Below are positions 36,578 through 44,644 of a DNA stretch of 64,000 nt, in pieces (position 1 is the stretch's first letter; every line of letters begins with the position of its first letter). Made by a program: the position numbers and the translations under genes. Location: assembly GCA_003216035.1 (NCBI GenBank), contig QCJM01000003.1, positions 62,001 to 126,000 on the forward strand, written 5' to 3'. The notes beneath the pieces were generated by a model. The model ran no database searches and was not told the origin of the DNA. It saw only the letters and a list, made by a program, of their open reading frames with translations. This DNA is from Prochlorococcus sp. AG-409-B13. GTDB lineage: Bacteria; Cyanobacteriota; Cyanobacteriia; PCC-6307; Cyanobiaceae.

Positions 36578-36960
36578 AAAAACAAACCTGCCTTATGAAG
36601 CAATCTGTCGCATTCTTCCAGTAATGGAGCAATCTCTTTCATTGAAGAACTTGGCTTCAGGCTGATAAGAGCCCATCTCTCACAATGCTCTGTGACATTT
36701 AATAGCCTAATCCTTAGGTGGTTGTGAATTAGGCGACGGAGACGGTTTCGAATTACTGCTTTTTTGCTTACTTTGCTGCTGATAGATACAGCACATCGGC
36801 AAGAGCGGAAAATGCCTTTCTTTTGATTAGATTTAATCAATATAGGCTTTGCCTTAACTACTCTGAGAACCATCAACGAGCCATGATATCTAATTCCAGA
36901 CCGATGAAGGTAGTCAAAACATTTATGGCCTTTTAGCCTCATTGACTCAGGCAAAACCAT
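36574..36960 (-). CDS. rnpA: ribonuclease P protein component
   Basis: Protein subunit of RNase P, which trims tRNA 5' leaders. The diagnostic basic motif is KVSKKAVIRNRLRRLIH; the N-terminal MRLKGHKCFDYLHRSGIRYHG is also typical. The ORF track starts at a TTG at 36972; the ATG at 36960 (MVLPESMRLKGH) is the more likely start. 128 aa. Follows rpmH by 66 bases in the classical rpmH-rnpA-yidC order. Confidence 0.93.
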   Translation of the reverse strand: MVLPESMRLKGHKCFDYLHRSGIRYHGSLMVLRVVKAKPILIKSNQKKGIFRSCRCAVSISSKVSKKAVIRNRLRRLIHNHLRIRLLNVTEHCERWALISLKPSSSMKEIAPLLEECDRLLHKAGLFL

Positions 36961-37026
36961 TGGCGATTGCAATGATTGAAGTGTTACTAGATCTATAAAT
37001 TCATTTGTATCTCCAAAGCTTTGACA

Positions 37027-37164
37027 TCAGACAGAAAGTCTTGCGCGCCCTCTCTTCCTCCGGCTTCTTATTACTCTTCGACCAGTGTGTGTGCGCATCC
37101 TCACACGGAAACCAGAGACCCTCTTCCTTTTGCGGCTGGTGCCCCCCAGGGTTCTTTTTGTCAT
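37027..37164 (-). CDS. rpmH: 50S ribosomal protein L34 (not in ORF track)
   Basis: Found by translating the minus strand between rnpA and the DUF2808 gene: ATG at 37164 to TGA at 37027 encodes 45 residues starting [19 protein letters not shown], with the basic C-terminus [12 protein letters not shown]. This is the bacterial L34 pattern. It is too short for the provided track (minimum about 60 codons). Position immediately upstream of rnpA is the conserved one. Confidence 0.97.
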   Translation of the reverse strand: MTKRTLGGTSRKRKRVSGFRVRMRTHTGRRVIRSRRKRGRARLSV

Positions 37165-37211
37165 TAAGGTTCTACTCCAAAGGCCTTAGAGCTTATAACT
37201 AATTTAACAGT

Positions 37212-37793
37212 TCAGTTGATGTCGATGCTCCAGCTCCCTAAGTAGCTAGAAATAGGAATGTCTCCAGGGGGCTGGGCCATGGCATTGAGTTGATACATGC
37301 CTGCTTGATCTGGATTGAAGATTTTCATTACGACGGCGTATGAACCTTCTGTAGGGATTGGTTGCTCAGGAAAGATCTCGATGGAGGTTTGATCTTTGGA
37401 AACCTCGAAAACTGCAGGTAGCTTCTTCGTGCATTTTGTACGTGCGAGCATCCCTCCAAGACTTACGCGACAAAGCTTCAGGTTTTTCTTGCGAATATTG
37501 GTCTCAAAGTAATCAGGCAAATTGATGGTTAGCTTGAGGATGGCGGTACTGCGATCCTTGGGCCTTATTACTAGGTAATACCTTGCTCTATCTCTTTTCT
37601 CTTTAGAGCTTTGGAAGTAATAAAGCTTTTTGTAATTACCAGTGTCCTCCCACCGGTATTCAAACATTGAAGGATTGGCTAAAGCTTGGTTGGACATGCT
37701 CCGAAGCATGTGCAGGGATGGAGAAAGAATCCCTGCTGTTATGCCCAGCGCTGTGAGGCCGCTTAATTGAAACCAAGAAGGTGGTTTGATCAT
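37212..37793 (-). CDS. DUF2808 family exported protein
   Basis: The track ORF starts at 38000 and runs over aroH; the ATG at 37793 (MIKPPSWFQLSGLTALGITAG) starts at a membrane-targeting segment, giving 193 aa. The rest is the cyanobacterial DUF2808 domain (YYLVIRPKDRSTAILKLTI, IFPEQPIPTEGSYAVVMKIF), beta-rich, probably in the periplasm or at the outer membrane. Function unknown. It lies in the co-directional series aroH - DUF2808 - rpmH. Confidence 0.85.
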   Translation of the reverse strand: MIKPPSWFQLSGLTALGITAGILSPSLHMLRSMSNQALANPSMFEYRWEDTGNYKKLYYFQSSKEKRDRARYYLVIRPKDRSTAILKLTINLPDYFETNIRKKNLKLCRVSLGGMLARTKCTKKLPAVFEVSKDQTSIEIFPEQPIPTEGSYAVVMKIFNPDQAGMYQLNAMAQPPGDIPISSYLGSWSIDIN

Positions 37794-37903
37794 TTTTGGA
37801 AAGGGTGTGGTGTGAGCTTCAAATTCGACAACTGAAAGAATTCTCCTGTGCACTTTTAAATCCAAGGCGAAGGTTGGGCCGGCCGATGAGCTGGCAGATC
37901 CTT

Positions 37904-38281
37904 TTATCTGTCTGGGCGAAGTCTTTTCGCTTCCCTTAGGTAAGGATGTTGTGGAATTTGATCGTGAGGCAGCCAAGCGATTGCAAGTATTCGAATGCAA
38001 TGCTTGAGATCACCCTCAACGAACATCTGCTGGCAATCAAGCAGGGCAATGTTTTCCCACCCGGCTTGTTTCCTTGCAATCCCTGCAGGGAAACAAGCGT
38101 TGAGATCAGAGGTCGTTGAAAAGGTTATTGAAACAATTTGTTCAGGGTTTAATTCGTTCCTAGTAACCAATTCAGCCACTAGCTCTCTTACTGCGGTCTC
38201 AATTGCGTTGGTTGAATTGCTTTCGCTTGTGGTAGCGCCCCTCAAGCCTTGCAGGTACATATTTTCGCTTTTGAAAACCAT
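37904..38281 (-). CDS. aroH: chorismate mutase, AroH type
   Basis: Monofunctional chorismate mutase of the trimeric AroH class, which makes prephenate for Phe and Tyr. Hallmarks: LRGATTSES at the N-terminus, FSTTSDLNACFPAGIARKQAGW, and GDLKHCIRILAIAWLPHDQIPQHPYLREAKRLRPD. 125 aa from ATG 38281, which lies three bases after the sppA stop; the ATG at 38260 (MYLQGLRGATT) fits the family start and is an alternative. Coupling to sppA is probable. Confidence 0.94.
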   Translation of the reverse strand: MVFKSENMYLQGLRGATTSESNSTNAIETAVRELVAELVTRNELNPEQIVSITFSTTSDLNACFPAGIARKQAGWENIALLDCQQMFVEGDLKHCIRILAIAWLPHDQIPQHPYLREAKRLRPDR

Positions 38282-38284
38282 TGT

Positions 38285-39103
38285 TTAAGGCCTGAAAAGC
38301 CATAGGGGTTGTCCATTGCTATTGAGTTCGATATTTAGAAGATCCAAAAATTCGCTAAGGATCTTGCCCCCTGGAAGAAATCCCATGAGCTTCCTTTTGG
38401 GTTTGCCAAAAGTTACTGGATGCGCCTTTTCCTCATCAAGATCAGCGAGCTTTGCCGCTAAACGTCTTGCGTAATCCTCGTCGCCTAAATCATCAACCAA
38501 ACCAAGCTCTTTGGCTTGGGCTCCAGTGAAAACACGCCCGTCAGCAAAGCTGCGGACATTTTCCTGGGTGAGTGAGCGCCCCTCGGCTACTGCTTGCACA
38601 AATTGTTCATAACTGCTGTCAATAAGCGATTGAAGCAATTGCCTCTCCTCATTAGTTAAAGCTCGGTCTGGGGAAAGGATGTCTTTGTATATTCCGCTTT
38701 TTACAGTTTCAAATCGGACCCCCACTCGCTCTAGCAATTTTGAGAGGTTGTTCCCTCTAAGAATTACTCCTATTGAGCCAGTAATAGTGCCAGGGTTTGC
38801 CACTATCTTCTCAGCGGCTACACCTACATAAACACCTCCAGAGGCTGAGATGTTGCCAAAGCTTGCCACTACATGACAGCCTTTCTCTCTCAGTCTCAAA
38901 ATCGCAGAATGGATCTCTTGACTGTCTCCAACTGTTCCTCCTGGGCTGTCTATGCGAAGTAACAGTGCTGGGAATTCTCTCTCTTCAACTTGCTTCAGGG
39001 CTTTGAGTACAAGTTTTCGAGTGGAACCGGAGATTGCTCCTTCGATGACGATGCGTGCCATCCGTTTGCGAGATTTGCGACGCCAAGGCCAGGCCATGCT
39101 CAT
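38285..39103 (-). CDS. sppA: signal peptide peptidase SppA (S49)
   Basis: Membrane-associated serine protease that degrades cleaved signal peptides. The short SppA form (272 aa) with the nucleophile Ser in GNISASGGVYVGVAAEKI and the catalytic Lys expected in the segment VGVRFETVKSGIYKD. ARIVIEGAISG and LRIDSPGGTVGDSQEI are family strands. Few hydrophobic residues occur at the N-terminus, so it is probably peripheral or cytosolic. Ends three bases before aroH. Confidence 0.92.
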   Translation of the reverse strand: MSMAWPWRRKSRKRMARIVIEGAISGSTRKLVLKALKQVEEREFPALLLRIDSPGGTVGDSQEIHSAILRLREKGCHVVASFGNISASGGVYVGVAAEKIVANPGTITGSIGVILRGNNLSKLLERVGVRFETVKSGIYKDILSPDRALTNEERQLLQSLIDSSYEQFVQAVAEGRSLTQENVRSFADGRVFTGAQAKELGLVDDLGDEDYARRLAAKLADLDEEKAHPVTFGKPKRKLMGFLPGGKILSEFLDLLNIELNSNGQPLWLFRP

Positions 39104-39150
39104 GATGTGTATTTCACCGGATATTAAAAAGGAGCCTGCTATCTGACCTC

Positions 39151-40110
39151 ATGTTCTTAATTCGGCACTGGTTGCTGATGGTTCTGCCATTTGCTTTATG
39201 GGGTACAGCAATGACAGCTATGGCCCCTCTAGTTGACTCTGGAGGCCCGTTTTTAGTTGGCTCTTTGCGACTTTTGCCAGCTGGATTGACACTCTTGATT
39301 GTTGTGCCATTCATTGGGCGCGGCTTAATTGTTGCCAGGGTGGATTGGGGGTGGTTTTTGCTGTTTACGGTTATTGATGCAAGTCTTTTTCAAATGTGTT
39401 TAACAAGGGGACTTGCAGAAACTGGCGCTGGCCTGGGCTCTGTATTGATTGATTCTCAGCCTTTGATGGTGGCTCTTCTCTCGCGCACCATATTTGGAGA
39501 TGCAATAAACCCAATAGGTTGGGTTGGATTGATGATTGGGTTGGTCGGGATACTTTGTCTAGGTGCTCCCCCTGATCTTTTGCGTCATTGGTTGTTGATT
39601 GATCAATCATCATCACTTTCGAACCTTTGGAATGAAGGTGAAGCTTGGATGTTGGGGGCAGCTGTAGCAATGGCTTTGGGAACTGTTTTGATACGTTTTT
39701 GTTGTAAAGAAAGTGATCCGGTTGCAGTTACTGGTTGGCATATGGTTTTCGGAAGTTTTCCTTTACTTGCTTTGCATGTTTGGAATGGTTCTTGGCCTTT
39801 AATTCCTAGTTGGACAATCTTTGATTGGGGTTTGATGGCATATGCGAGCCTTTTGGGAAGTGCTTTGGCATATGGACTCTTTTTTTGGTTCGCCTCTCGT
39901 GAGGAGTTAACTAGTTTCAGCACTCTTGCATTTTTGACACCTTTATTTGCTCTTGCTACAGGAGGATTTTGGTTAGGAGAGAGACTTCAACCATTGCAAT
40001 GGTGTGGCGTTGCTTTGGTTTTAGCTTCAGTTGTACTGGTTAGTCAGCGGCGGCGTATATGGGAACCTGATGCTTCTGACTCAACTGCTTTACCTGGGGG
40101 AAGTGGTTAA
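39151..40110 (+). CDS. DMT-superfamily (EamA) transporter
   Basis: A 319-residue permease with ten predicted membrane segments in two EamA halves (PFALWGTAMTAMAPLV, and ALGTVLIRFCCKESDPVAVTGWHMVFG). Typical drug/metabolite exporter plan with a glycine-rich helix ending (LASVVLVSQRRR). The substrate is unknown. Its stop overlaps the following glycosyltransferase start (TAATG), placing it in one operon with two glycosyltransferases, which hints at a sugar or lipid-linked intermediate but does not prove it. Divergent from sppA. Confidence 0.88.
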   Translation: MFLIRHWLLMVLPFALWGTAMTAMAPLVDSGGPFLVGSLRLLPAGLTLLIVVPFIGRGLIVARVDWGWFLLFTVIDASLFQMCLTRGLAETGAGLGSVLIDSQPLMVALLSRTIFGDAINPIGWVGLMIGLVGILCLGAPPDLLRHWLLIDQSSSLSNLWNEGEAWMLGAAVAMALGTVLIRFCCKESDPVAVTGWHMVFGSFPLLALHVWNGSWPLIPSWTIFDWGLMAYASLLGSALAYGLFFWFASREELTSFSTLAFLTPLFALATGGFWLGERLQPLQWCGVALVLASVVLVSQRRRIWEPDASDSTALPGGSG

Positions 40111-41210
40111 TGCAGAACTCTTTCTTGAAGTTGATTTTTGTAAGCACTCCTATCGGACACATTGGGAGTGGGAGCGGGGGTGGTGTTGAACTCACTTTGA
40201 GCTCCCTTATGAAGGGACTTCTTGACTTGGGTCATCAAGTAATTCTTGTCGCTCCAGATGGATCAAAACTTCCAGCAGGTTGTTCCTTGGGCAAAATTAG
40301 ACATGTTTATGGAAAGGATCAACCAAGTTGGCAGCATAAAGAGCCTGATGCTCCAATTGTTATTCCTTATCAAGGTGTTTTACCAAGATTGTGGGAACAA
40401 GCTCTTGAGCTCGGGGTTAATGCTGATGCAGTATTAAATTTCGGATATGACTGGTTGCCTTTATGGCTTACACCTCATGTAAATGCAGATCTTTTTCATC
40501 TGATCAGCATGGGTGGAGTATCGAATGTTATGCAGGGTTTGGTAAGCGAAGTGGCTCATTTTGATCAATCTCGCCTTGCTTTTCATACATTGCGCCAGGC
40601 TGATGATTATGAGCTGAAAACTGATCCAGTGGTTGTTGGCAATGGTTTTGATCTTGATAAATATGAGTTCCAACTTTATTCGGGAGGGCCTTTGGGCTGG
40701 GTAGGCCGAATCGCTCCTGAGAAGGGCTTGGAAGATGCTGCAGCTGTGGCTGCGACTTTGGGTGAGAGGTTGTTGGTATGGGGTGTTATGGAGGATGAGC
40801 GATATGGTGCGGAAGTAGAGGCCTCTTTCCCGCAAGGCACAATTGAATGGCGAGGATTTCTCTCAACAACTGAACTGCAGAGTCAGTTGGGGACATGTCG
40901 AGCACTTATCAATACTCCAAAGTGGAATGAGGCTTATGGAAATGTTGTAGTTGAAGCCATGGCTTGTGGGGTCCCAGTGGTGGCATATGACCGAGGTGGG
41001 CCAGGAGAGTTGATTGTTTCTGGTGAGACTGGCTGGTTGGTGCCCCCTGACGATATTGATGCAATGGCATCGGCAACTAATCGAATTGGCGAGATTGATC
41101 GGAGGGCATGTAGAAATTGGGTTGGTAGAAATGCCTCTCAGGAGGCCTTCGCTAGGCGTGTTGATGCTTGGATCAGGACAGGCTTGGCAGCTAAATTCAA
41201 TCGGACTTGA
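40110..41210 (+). CDS. glycosyltransferase family 4 protein
   Basis: GT-B fold glycosyltransferase of GT4. The N-terminal glycine-rich loop is GHIGSGSGGGVELTLSSL; the C-terminal nucleotide-sugar site has LGWVGRIAPEKGLEDAA and the EX7E-type motif EAYGNVVVEAMACGVPVVAYDRGGPGELI. 366 aa, no membrane span, so likely cytosolic at the inner membrane face. Donor and acceptor unknown; LPS or exopolysaccharide is likely from the operon context with a GT39 protein and a transporter. Confidence 0.92.
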   Translation: MQNSFLKLIFVSTPIGHIGSGSGGGVELTLSSLMKGLLDLGHQVILVAPDGSKLPAGCSLGKIRHVYGKDQPSWQHKEPDAPIVIPYQGVLPRLWEQALELGVNADAVLNFGYDWLPLWLTPHVNADLFHLISMGGVSNVMQGLVSEVAHFDQSRLAFHTLRQADDYELKTDPVVVGNGFDLDKYEFQLYSGGPLGWVGRIAPEKGLEDAAAVAATLGERLLVWGVMEDERYGAEVEASFPQGTIEWRGFLSTTELQSQLGTCRALINTPKWNEAYGNVVVEAMACGVPVVAYDRGGPGELIVSGETGWLVPPDDIDAMASATNRIGEIDRRACRNWVGRNASQEAFARRVDAWIRTGLAAKFNRT

Positions 41211-43054
41211 TTGAAGTGAAATCGCCTGGGTTCAGAAAGGGTTTGTCCCCTCTTGAGCGGCGCCGAGGGCTTTATCTGCTCTTGGGAATAGGAATGATTC
41301 TTTGTCTTTGGCAATTAGGGAGTACTGGCTTAATAGATGAAACTCCGCCGCTTTTTGCTGCAGCTGGACGTGCGATGAGCACTACTGGTAACTGGCTTAC
41401 TCCGAAGGTGAATGGTTTAGATCGATTTGATAAGCCCCCACTTGTTTATTGGCTGATGGGAGTCGGGTATTCATTGCCTGGGCAGTCTTTATGGGATCCC
41501 TTGGGAACTTGGGCTGCGCGACTCCCGTCTGCACTTTCAACTTTATTGATGGTGCTTGTTCTTGGTGACACCGTTATGTGTTGGCCAAAGGAACATGACC
41601 CTTTCCCTCGCCGAACAGCTGTTGGAATTGCTCTGGCTTTTGCTCTATCTCCTTTGGTGATGATCTGGAGCCGCATTGCTGTTAGTGATGCTTTGCTTTG
41701 TAGCACTTTGGGTATTAGTTTGCTTCTTCAATGGCGACGTTACGCAGACCCAATAAGACACCCTTGGTGGTTGGCCTGGCTTGTATTGGGTTTTGCAGTT
41801 TTGACTAAAGGCCCTGTTGCATTAGTGCTAACTGCAATGATAATTATTTTGTTTGGTCTGCATCAAGGAGATTTTGCAAAGATATGGACAAGGTTGAAAC
41901 CTGTTTGTGGGTTGTTAATTACTGCTCTAATAAGCTTGCCTTGGTATTTGACTGAACTTTTGGTTGAGGGTAAACCTTTTTGGGATAGTTTTTTTGGATA
42001 TCATAATTTTCAGAGATTCACTTCTGTAGTTAATAGCCATTCTGAGCCTTGGTGGTTTTTTTTGCTTGTACTTATTGTGGCTTCTTTACCTTTTACCCCG
42101 TTGTTATTTCTGGGATTGATTAAGTCTTTATCTTTGCCATTTGATCAAAGTGATGATAATCATAAGAAACCAGATCAATCTCTTTTTTCTTTCGCAGCAT
42201 GTTGGCTATTGGCAATTTTGTTGTTCTTTACTTGTGCGGCTACAAAGCTCCCAAGTTATTGGCTCCCTGCTACTCCTGCGGCAGCTATTTTGATTGGGTG
42301 GTCAGGGGTTGGGGAGAGAAATAATCAATCAGGGGCTTTTTTTTCTTGGCTGATTGCAGTCCTATTTGCTTTTTTCTTGGCATTGATTTTTTGTCTATCA
42401 CCGCTTTGGATTGGAATAATTAATGATCCTGAGATGCCTACTTTGGCTATGGAACTGTTCAATAGTAATTTGCTAATAAGAGCCGCCTTTTATTTATTTT
42501 TAACTGCAATTTTTGGAAGTCTACTCTTGATTAGGAAAAAATCTGGGAAATTGATTGCCATGCAAATACCTTTGATTTTTTTTCAGCTATTTGTATTGTT
42601 CCCGATATGGACCCTCGCGGATAAGTTGCGCCAATTGCCATTGCGCCAGGCGGCACAGTTGATGGTTGAATCAAAGAAGGAGTATGAGCCTTTTGCAATG
42701 GTTGGTGCAGTAAAGCCTTCCTTGCATTTTTATACTGATGAGATGGTGATTTATGAGGGCCGTTCCCCAAGAGCTTTGGTGAATCTTGTAGATCGGTTGA
42801 ACACTGAAAAAAGACAAGGTTGGCAAGGTAAACCTGTTGGAGCAATAAATGCGTCTAGAACTGCTTTAGTTGTAATTGATAAGGACACTATTCAGAAAAG
42901 TCATTGGAAGGATCTTGACTATGAGGTTCTTGGCAAATTTAGTATTTATATTGTTTTGCGTATTGATAGACTGAGTCTGGAGAGTCGTTCAAAAGAGATT
43001 GTTCATTCAGGATTTAAACCAAATTGGAGGCTGCCTAGGCCGGAACGTTTTTAG
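41207..43054 (+). CDS. ArnT-like membrane glycosyltransferase (GT39/GT83)
   Basis: A 615-residue polytopic protein with 10-12 membrane segments. The N-terminal part (LIDETPPLFAAAGRAMSTTGNWLTPKVNGLDRFDKPPLVYW) is the catalytic periplasmic loop of dolichyl-phosphate/undecaprenyl-phosphate-dependent sugar transferases, including the conserved Asp-Glu and KPPLVYW motifs. It uses a lipid-linked sugar, unlike the nucleotide-sugar GT4 partner upstream, so the two could supply successive steps. Start TTG overlaps the GT4 stop (TTGA). A C-terminal soluble tail of about 130 residues ends in RPERF. Confidence 0.9.
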   Translation: MIEVKSPGFRKGLSPLERRRGLYLLLGIGMILCLWQLGSTGLIDETPPLFAAAGRAMSTTGNWLTPKVNGLDRFDKPPLVYWLMGVGYSLPGQSLWDPLGTWAARLPSALSTLLMVLVLGDTVMCWPKEHDPFPRRTAVGIALAFALSPLVMIWSRIAVSDALLCSTLGISLLLQWRRYADPIRHPWWLAWLVLGFAVLTKGPVALVLTAMIIILFGLHQGDFAKIWTRLKPVCGLLITALISLPWYLTELLVEGKPFWDSFFGYHNFQRFTSVVNSHSEPWWFFLLVLIVASLPFTPLLFLGLIKSLSLPFDQSDDNHKKPDQSLFSFAACWLLAILLFFTCAATKLPSYWLPATPAAAILIGWSGVGERNNQSGAFFSWLIAVLFAFFLALIFCLSPLWIGIINDPEMPTLAMELFNSNLLIRAAFYLFLTAIFGSLLLIRKKSGKLIAMQIPLIFFQLFVLFPIWTLADKLRQLPLRQAAQLMVESKKEYEPFAMVGAVKPSLHFYTDEMVIYEGRSPRALVNLVDRLNTEKRQGWQGKPVGAINASRTALVVIDKDTIQKSHWKDLDYEVLGKFSIYIVLRIDRLSLESRSKEIVHSGFKPNWRLPRPERF

Positions 43055-43122
43055 CTTGCAATAGTCTTTTTAAATGCTTGGTTGGTTAGTTTCTACCCTT
43101 GAAATATTTGGTTTATTTGGAG

Positions 43123-43644
43123 TTATTCAAAAAGCTCTTTTCTTCTACAAAAGCTGCATTTATCCCACAAGGCTATCTCTCCCGCAGGAGAAGGCCTTTT
43201 GCAAATGTTGCAGGTAGCCATTCCATGTATGTCAACACGACTTGGATGTTTGTCCCAAATGTTTTTTTCGCTTTCACCTTTTTCTTTTTTATGTCCTGGG
43301 TGGTGTTGTTGAATCTTTAGCTCTCTTATCTCATGGCCAGCGGCTTTGATCGTTGCTAAAAGTTGAGAACGATTGTATTGAAGTGCTTGTCTCCATTGTG
43401 GGTGACTGGCACCAATGGTTAGGATTCCTCTACGAAGACTTATTGGCTGACAATTTTTGGAAAGTTGGCTGCCTGCAAGTTCAGACCAATTCTCCCAAAT
43501 CCCTGCAAGGCTTCCATTCCTTTCCCAAGATTTCTTTAACTTGTTGAGGCAGCTTGAAATGTCCGAGACTGGTTGTAAAGGTGCTTCTTGGAGTAATTCA
43601 CCTTTGCCGAAACGTTTTCGTTGATTTTTTGGGGCTAAGGCCAT
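43123..43644 (-). CDS. DciA-like (DUF721) protein with C-terminal zinc motif
   Basis: Residues about 30-115 fit DUF721/DciA, the presumed replicative-helicase loader in bacteria without DnaC: IWENWSELAGSQLSKNCQPISLRRGILTIGASHPQWRQALQYN. After a basic linker (HHPGHKKEKGESEK) comes a C-terminal CNIC-x14-CSFC arrangement, which suggests a zinc ribbon. DciA function is family knowledge; the zinc site is inferred from spacing. 173 aa from ATG 43644 (the track uses the preceding GTG). Convergent with the GT39 gene. Confidence 0.85.
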   Translation of the reverse strand: MALAPKNQRKRFGKGELLQEAPLQPVSDISSCLNKLKKSWERNGSLAGIWENWSELAGSQLSKNCQPISLRRGILTIGASHPQWRQALQYNRSQLLATIKAAGHEIRELKIQQHHPGHKKEKGESEKNIWDKHPSRVDIHGMATCNICKRPSPAGEIALWDKCSFCRRKELFE

Positions 43645-43710
43645 CACAACACTTTAGGTGGAGTATTCGACTAGGCCCGCTAGCCTCATTGAGGCCTTAA
43701 CTAATGATCT

Positions 43711-44505
43711 ATGGGCTTCTTTGACCGGTTAAGTCGCTTGCTTCGAGCAAATCTCAATGATCTTGTAAGTAAGGCAGAAGACCCTGTGAAAATTCTTGAT
43801 CAGTCGGTTGCAGATATGCAGTCCGATTTGGTCAAGCTTCGCCAAGCAGTATCCATGGCAATTTCGAGTCAAAAGAGACTTCGAAATCAAGCTGAGCAAG
43901 CACAAGGGCAGGTTACAACCTGGTATCAGAGAGCTGAATTAGCTCTGCAGAAAGGCGAAGAGGATCTTGCTCGAGAAGCTCTCACTCGACGAAAGACTTT
44001 TCAAGAATCTGTGGCGACTCTTAATAGCCAACTAAAAGGGCAGGAAGGTCAAGTTGAAATGTTGAAGCGAAGCCTCATTGCTCTTGAAGGCAAGATTGCT
44101 GAGGCAAAAACTAAGAAGGATATGCTCAAAGCTCGAGCGCAGGCGGCTCAAGCTCAGCAGCAGCTTCAAAGTGCTGTTGGAAATATGGGTACCAATTCTG
44201 CAATGGCTGCCTTTGAGCGTATGGAAGATAAGGTTCAAGCTTTAGAGGCTTCTAGCCAAGCTTCGGCAGAACTTGCAGGTGCTGATTTGGAGAGTCAGTT
44301 CGCTGCTTTAGAGGGTGGGGATGATGTTGATGATGAATTAAGTGCTCTTCGAAAGAAACTTCAAGGTGGAGCAGAGGCTGTGGCTTTGCCTCCTTCAGAG
44401 CAACCCTCGCATGAAGATAAGGCTGCGGATCAGGTTCAGACAGTAAAGGTGTCCGAGGTTGACGCTGATCTTGAAGAGCTAAGACGCTCTATTGATAAGC
44501 TTTGA
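43711..44505 (+). CDS. vipp1: PspA/IM30 family protein Vipp1
   Basis: ESCRT-III-like membrane-remodelling protein needed for thylakoid biogenesis and membrane repair. N-terminal amphipathic helix (MGFFDRLSRLLRANLNDLVSKAEDPVKILDQ) and long coiled-coil core (residues 30-220). The C-terminal extension of about 40 residues (from VALPPSEQPSHEDK, ending EVDADLEELRRSIDKL) is the Vipp1-type tail absent in PspA. 264 aa. Opposite in direction to the DciA gene; followed by a structured leader of the aminotransferase. Confidence 0.95.
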   Translation: MGFFDRLSRLLRANLNDLVSKAEDPVKILDQSVADMQSDLVKLRQAVSMAISSQKRLRNQAEQAQGQVTTWYQRAELALQKGEEDLAREALTRRKTFQESVATLNSQLKGQEGQVEMLKRSLIALEGKIAEAKTKKDMLKARAQAAQAQQQLQSAVGNMGTNSAMAAFERMEDKVQALEASSQASAELAGADLESQFAALEGGDDVDDELSALRKKLQGGAEAVALPPSEQPSHEDKAADQVQTVKVSEVDADLEELRRSIDKL

Positions 44506-44544
44506 TGCTTGTTTTCAAAAGGCCTTATGCGCATTGATAGTTAG

Positions 44545-44620
44545 TTTATTCAATTTGCTTTGTTGTAAGAAAAACTTACGAAATTGTAAGTTGAATAAAG
44601 GTTTTTGAACCTCTTTATTC
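44545..44620 (+). promoter_or_regulatory. leader with mutually exclusive RNA pairings
   Basis: In the 139 bases between vipp1 and the aminotransferase ATG, TTTATTCAA (44545-44553) can pair exactly with TTGAATAAA (44591-44599). The same segment GAATAAAG (44593-44600) can pair instead with CTTTATTC (44613-44620) as a strong hairpin with inner GGTT/AACC. Inside, GTAAG-AAAAA-CTTAC (44565-44579) competes with CTTAC-GAAATT-GTAAG (44575-44590). Such switching pairs are the layout of an attenuator, but no T-run follows, so any control would be at translation. No ligand class recognised. Confidence 0.45.
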
Positions 44621-44644
44621 CCATGGCATATTTCTAGGATAGTT

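Noticed and set aside
37794-38000. N-terminal 69 codons of the 37212-38000 minus ORF
   Set aside because: Partly overlap aroH and lack conservation-like features; the DUF2808 protein starts at a signal-type segment at 37793.
39371-39923. minus-strand ORFs of 99 and 106 aa opposite the DMT transporter
   Set aside because: Antisense to a well-formed membrane protein; composition is that of a reverse-complement shadow.
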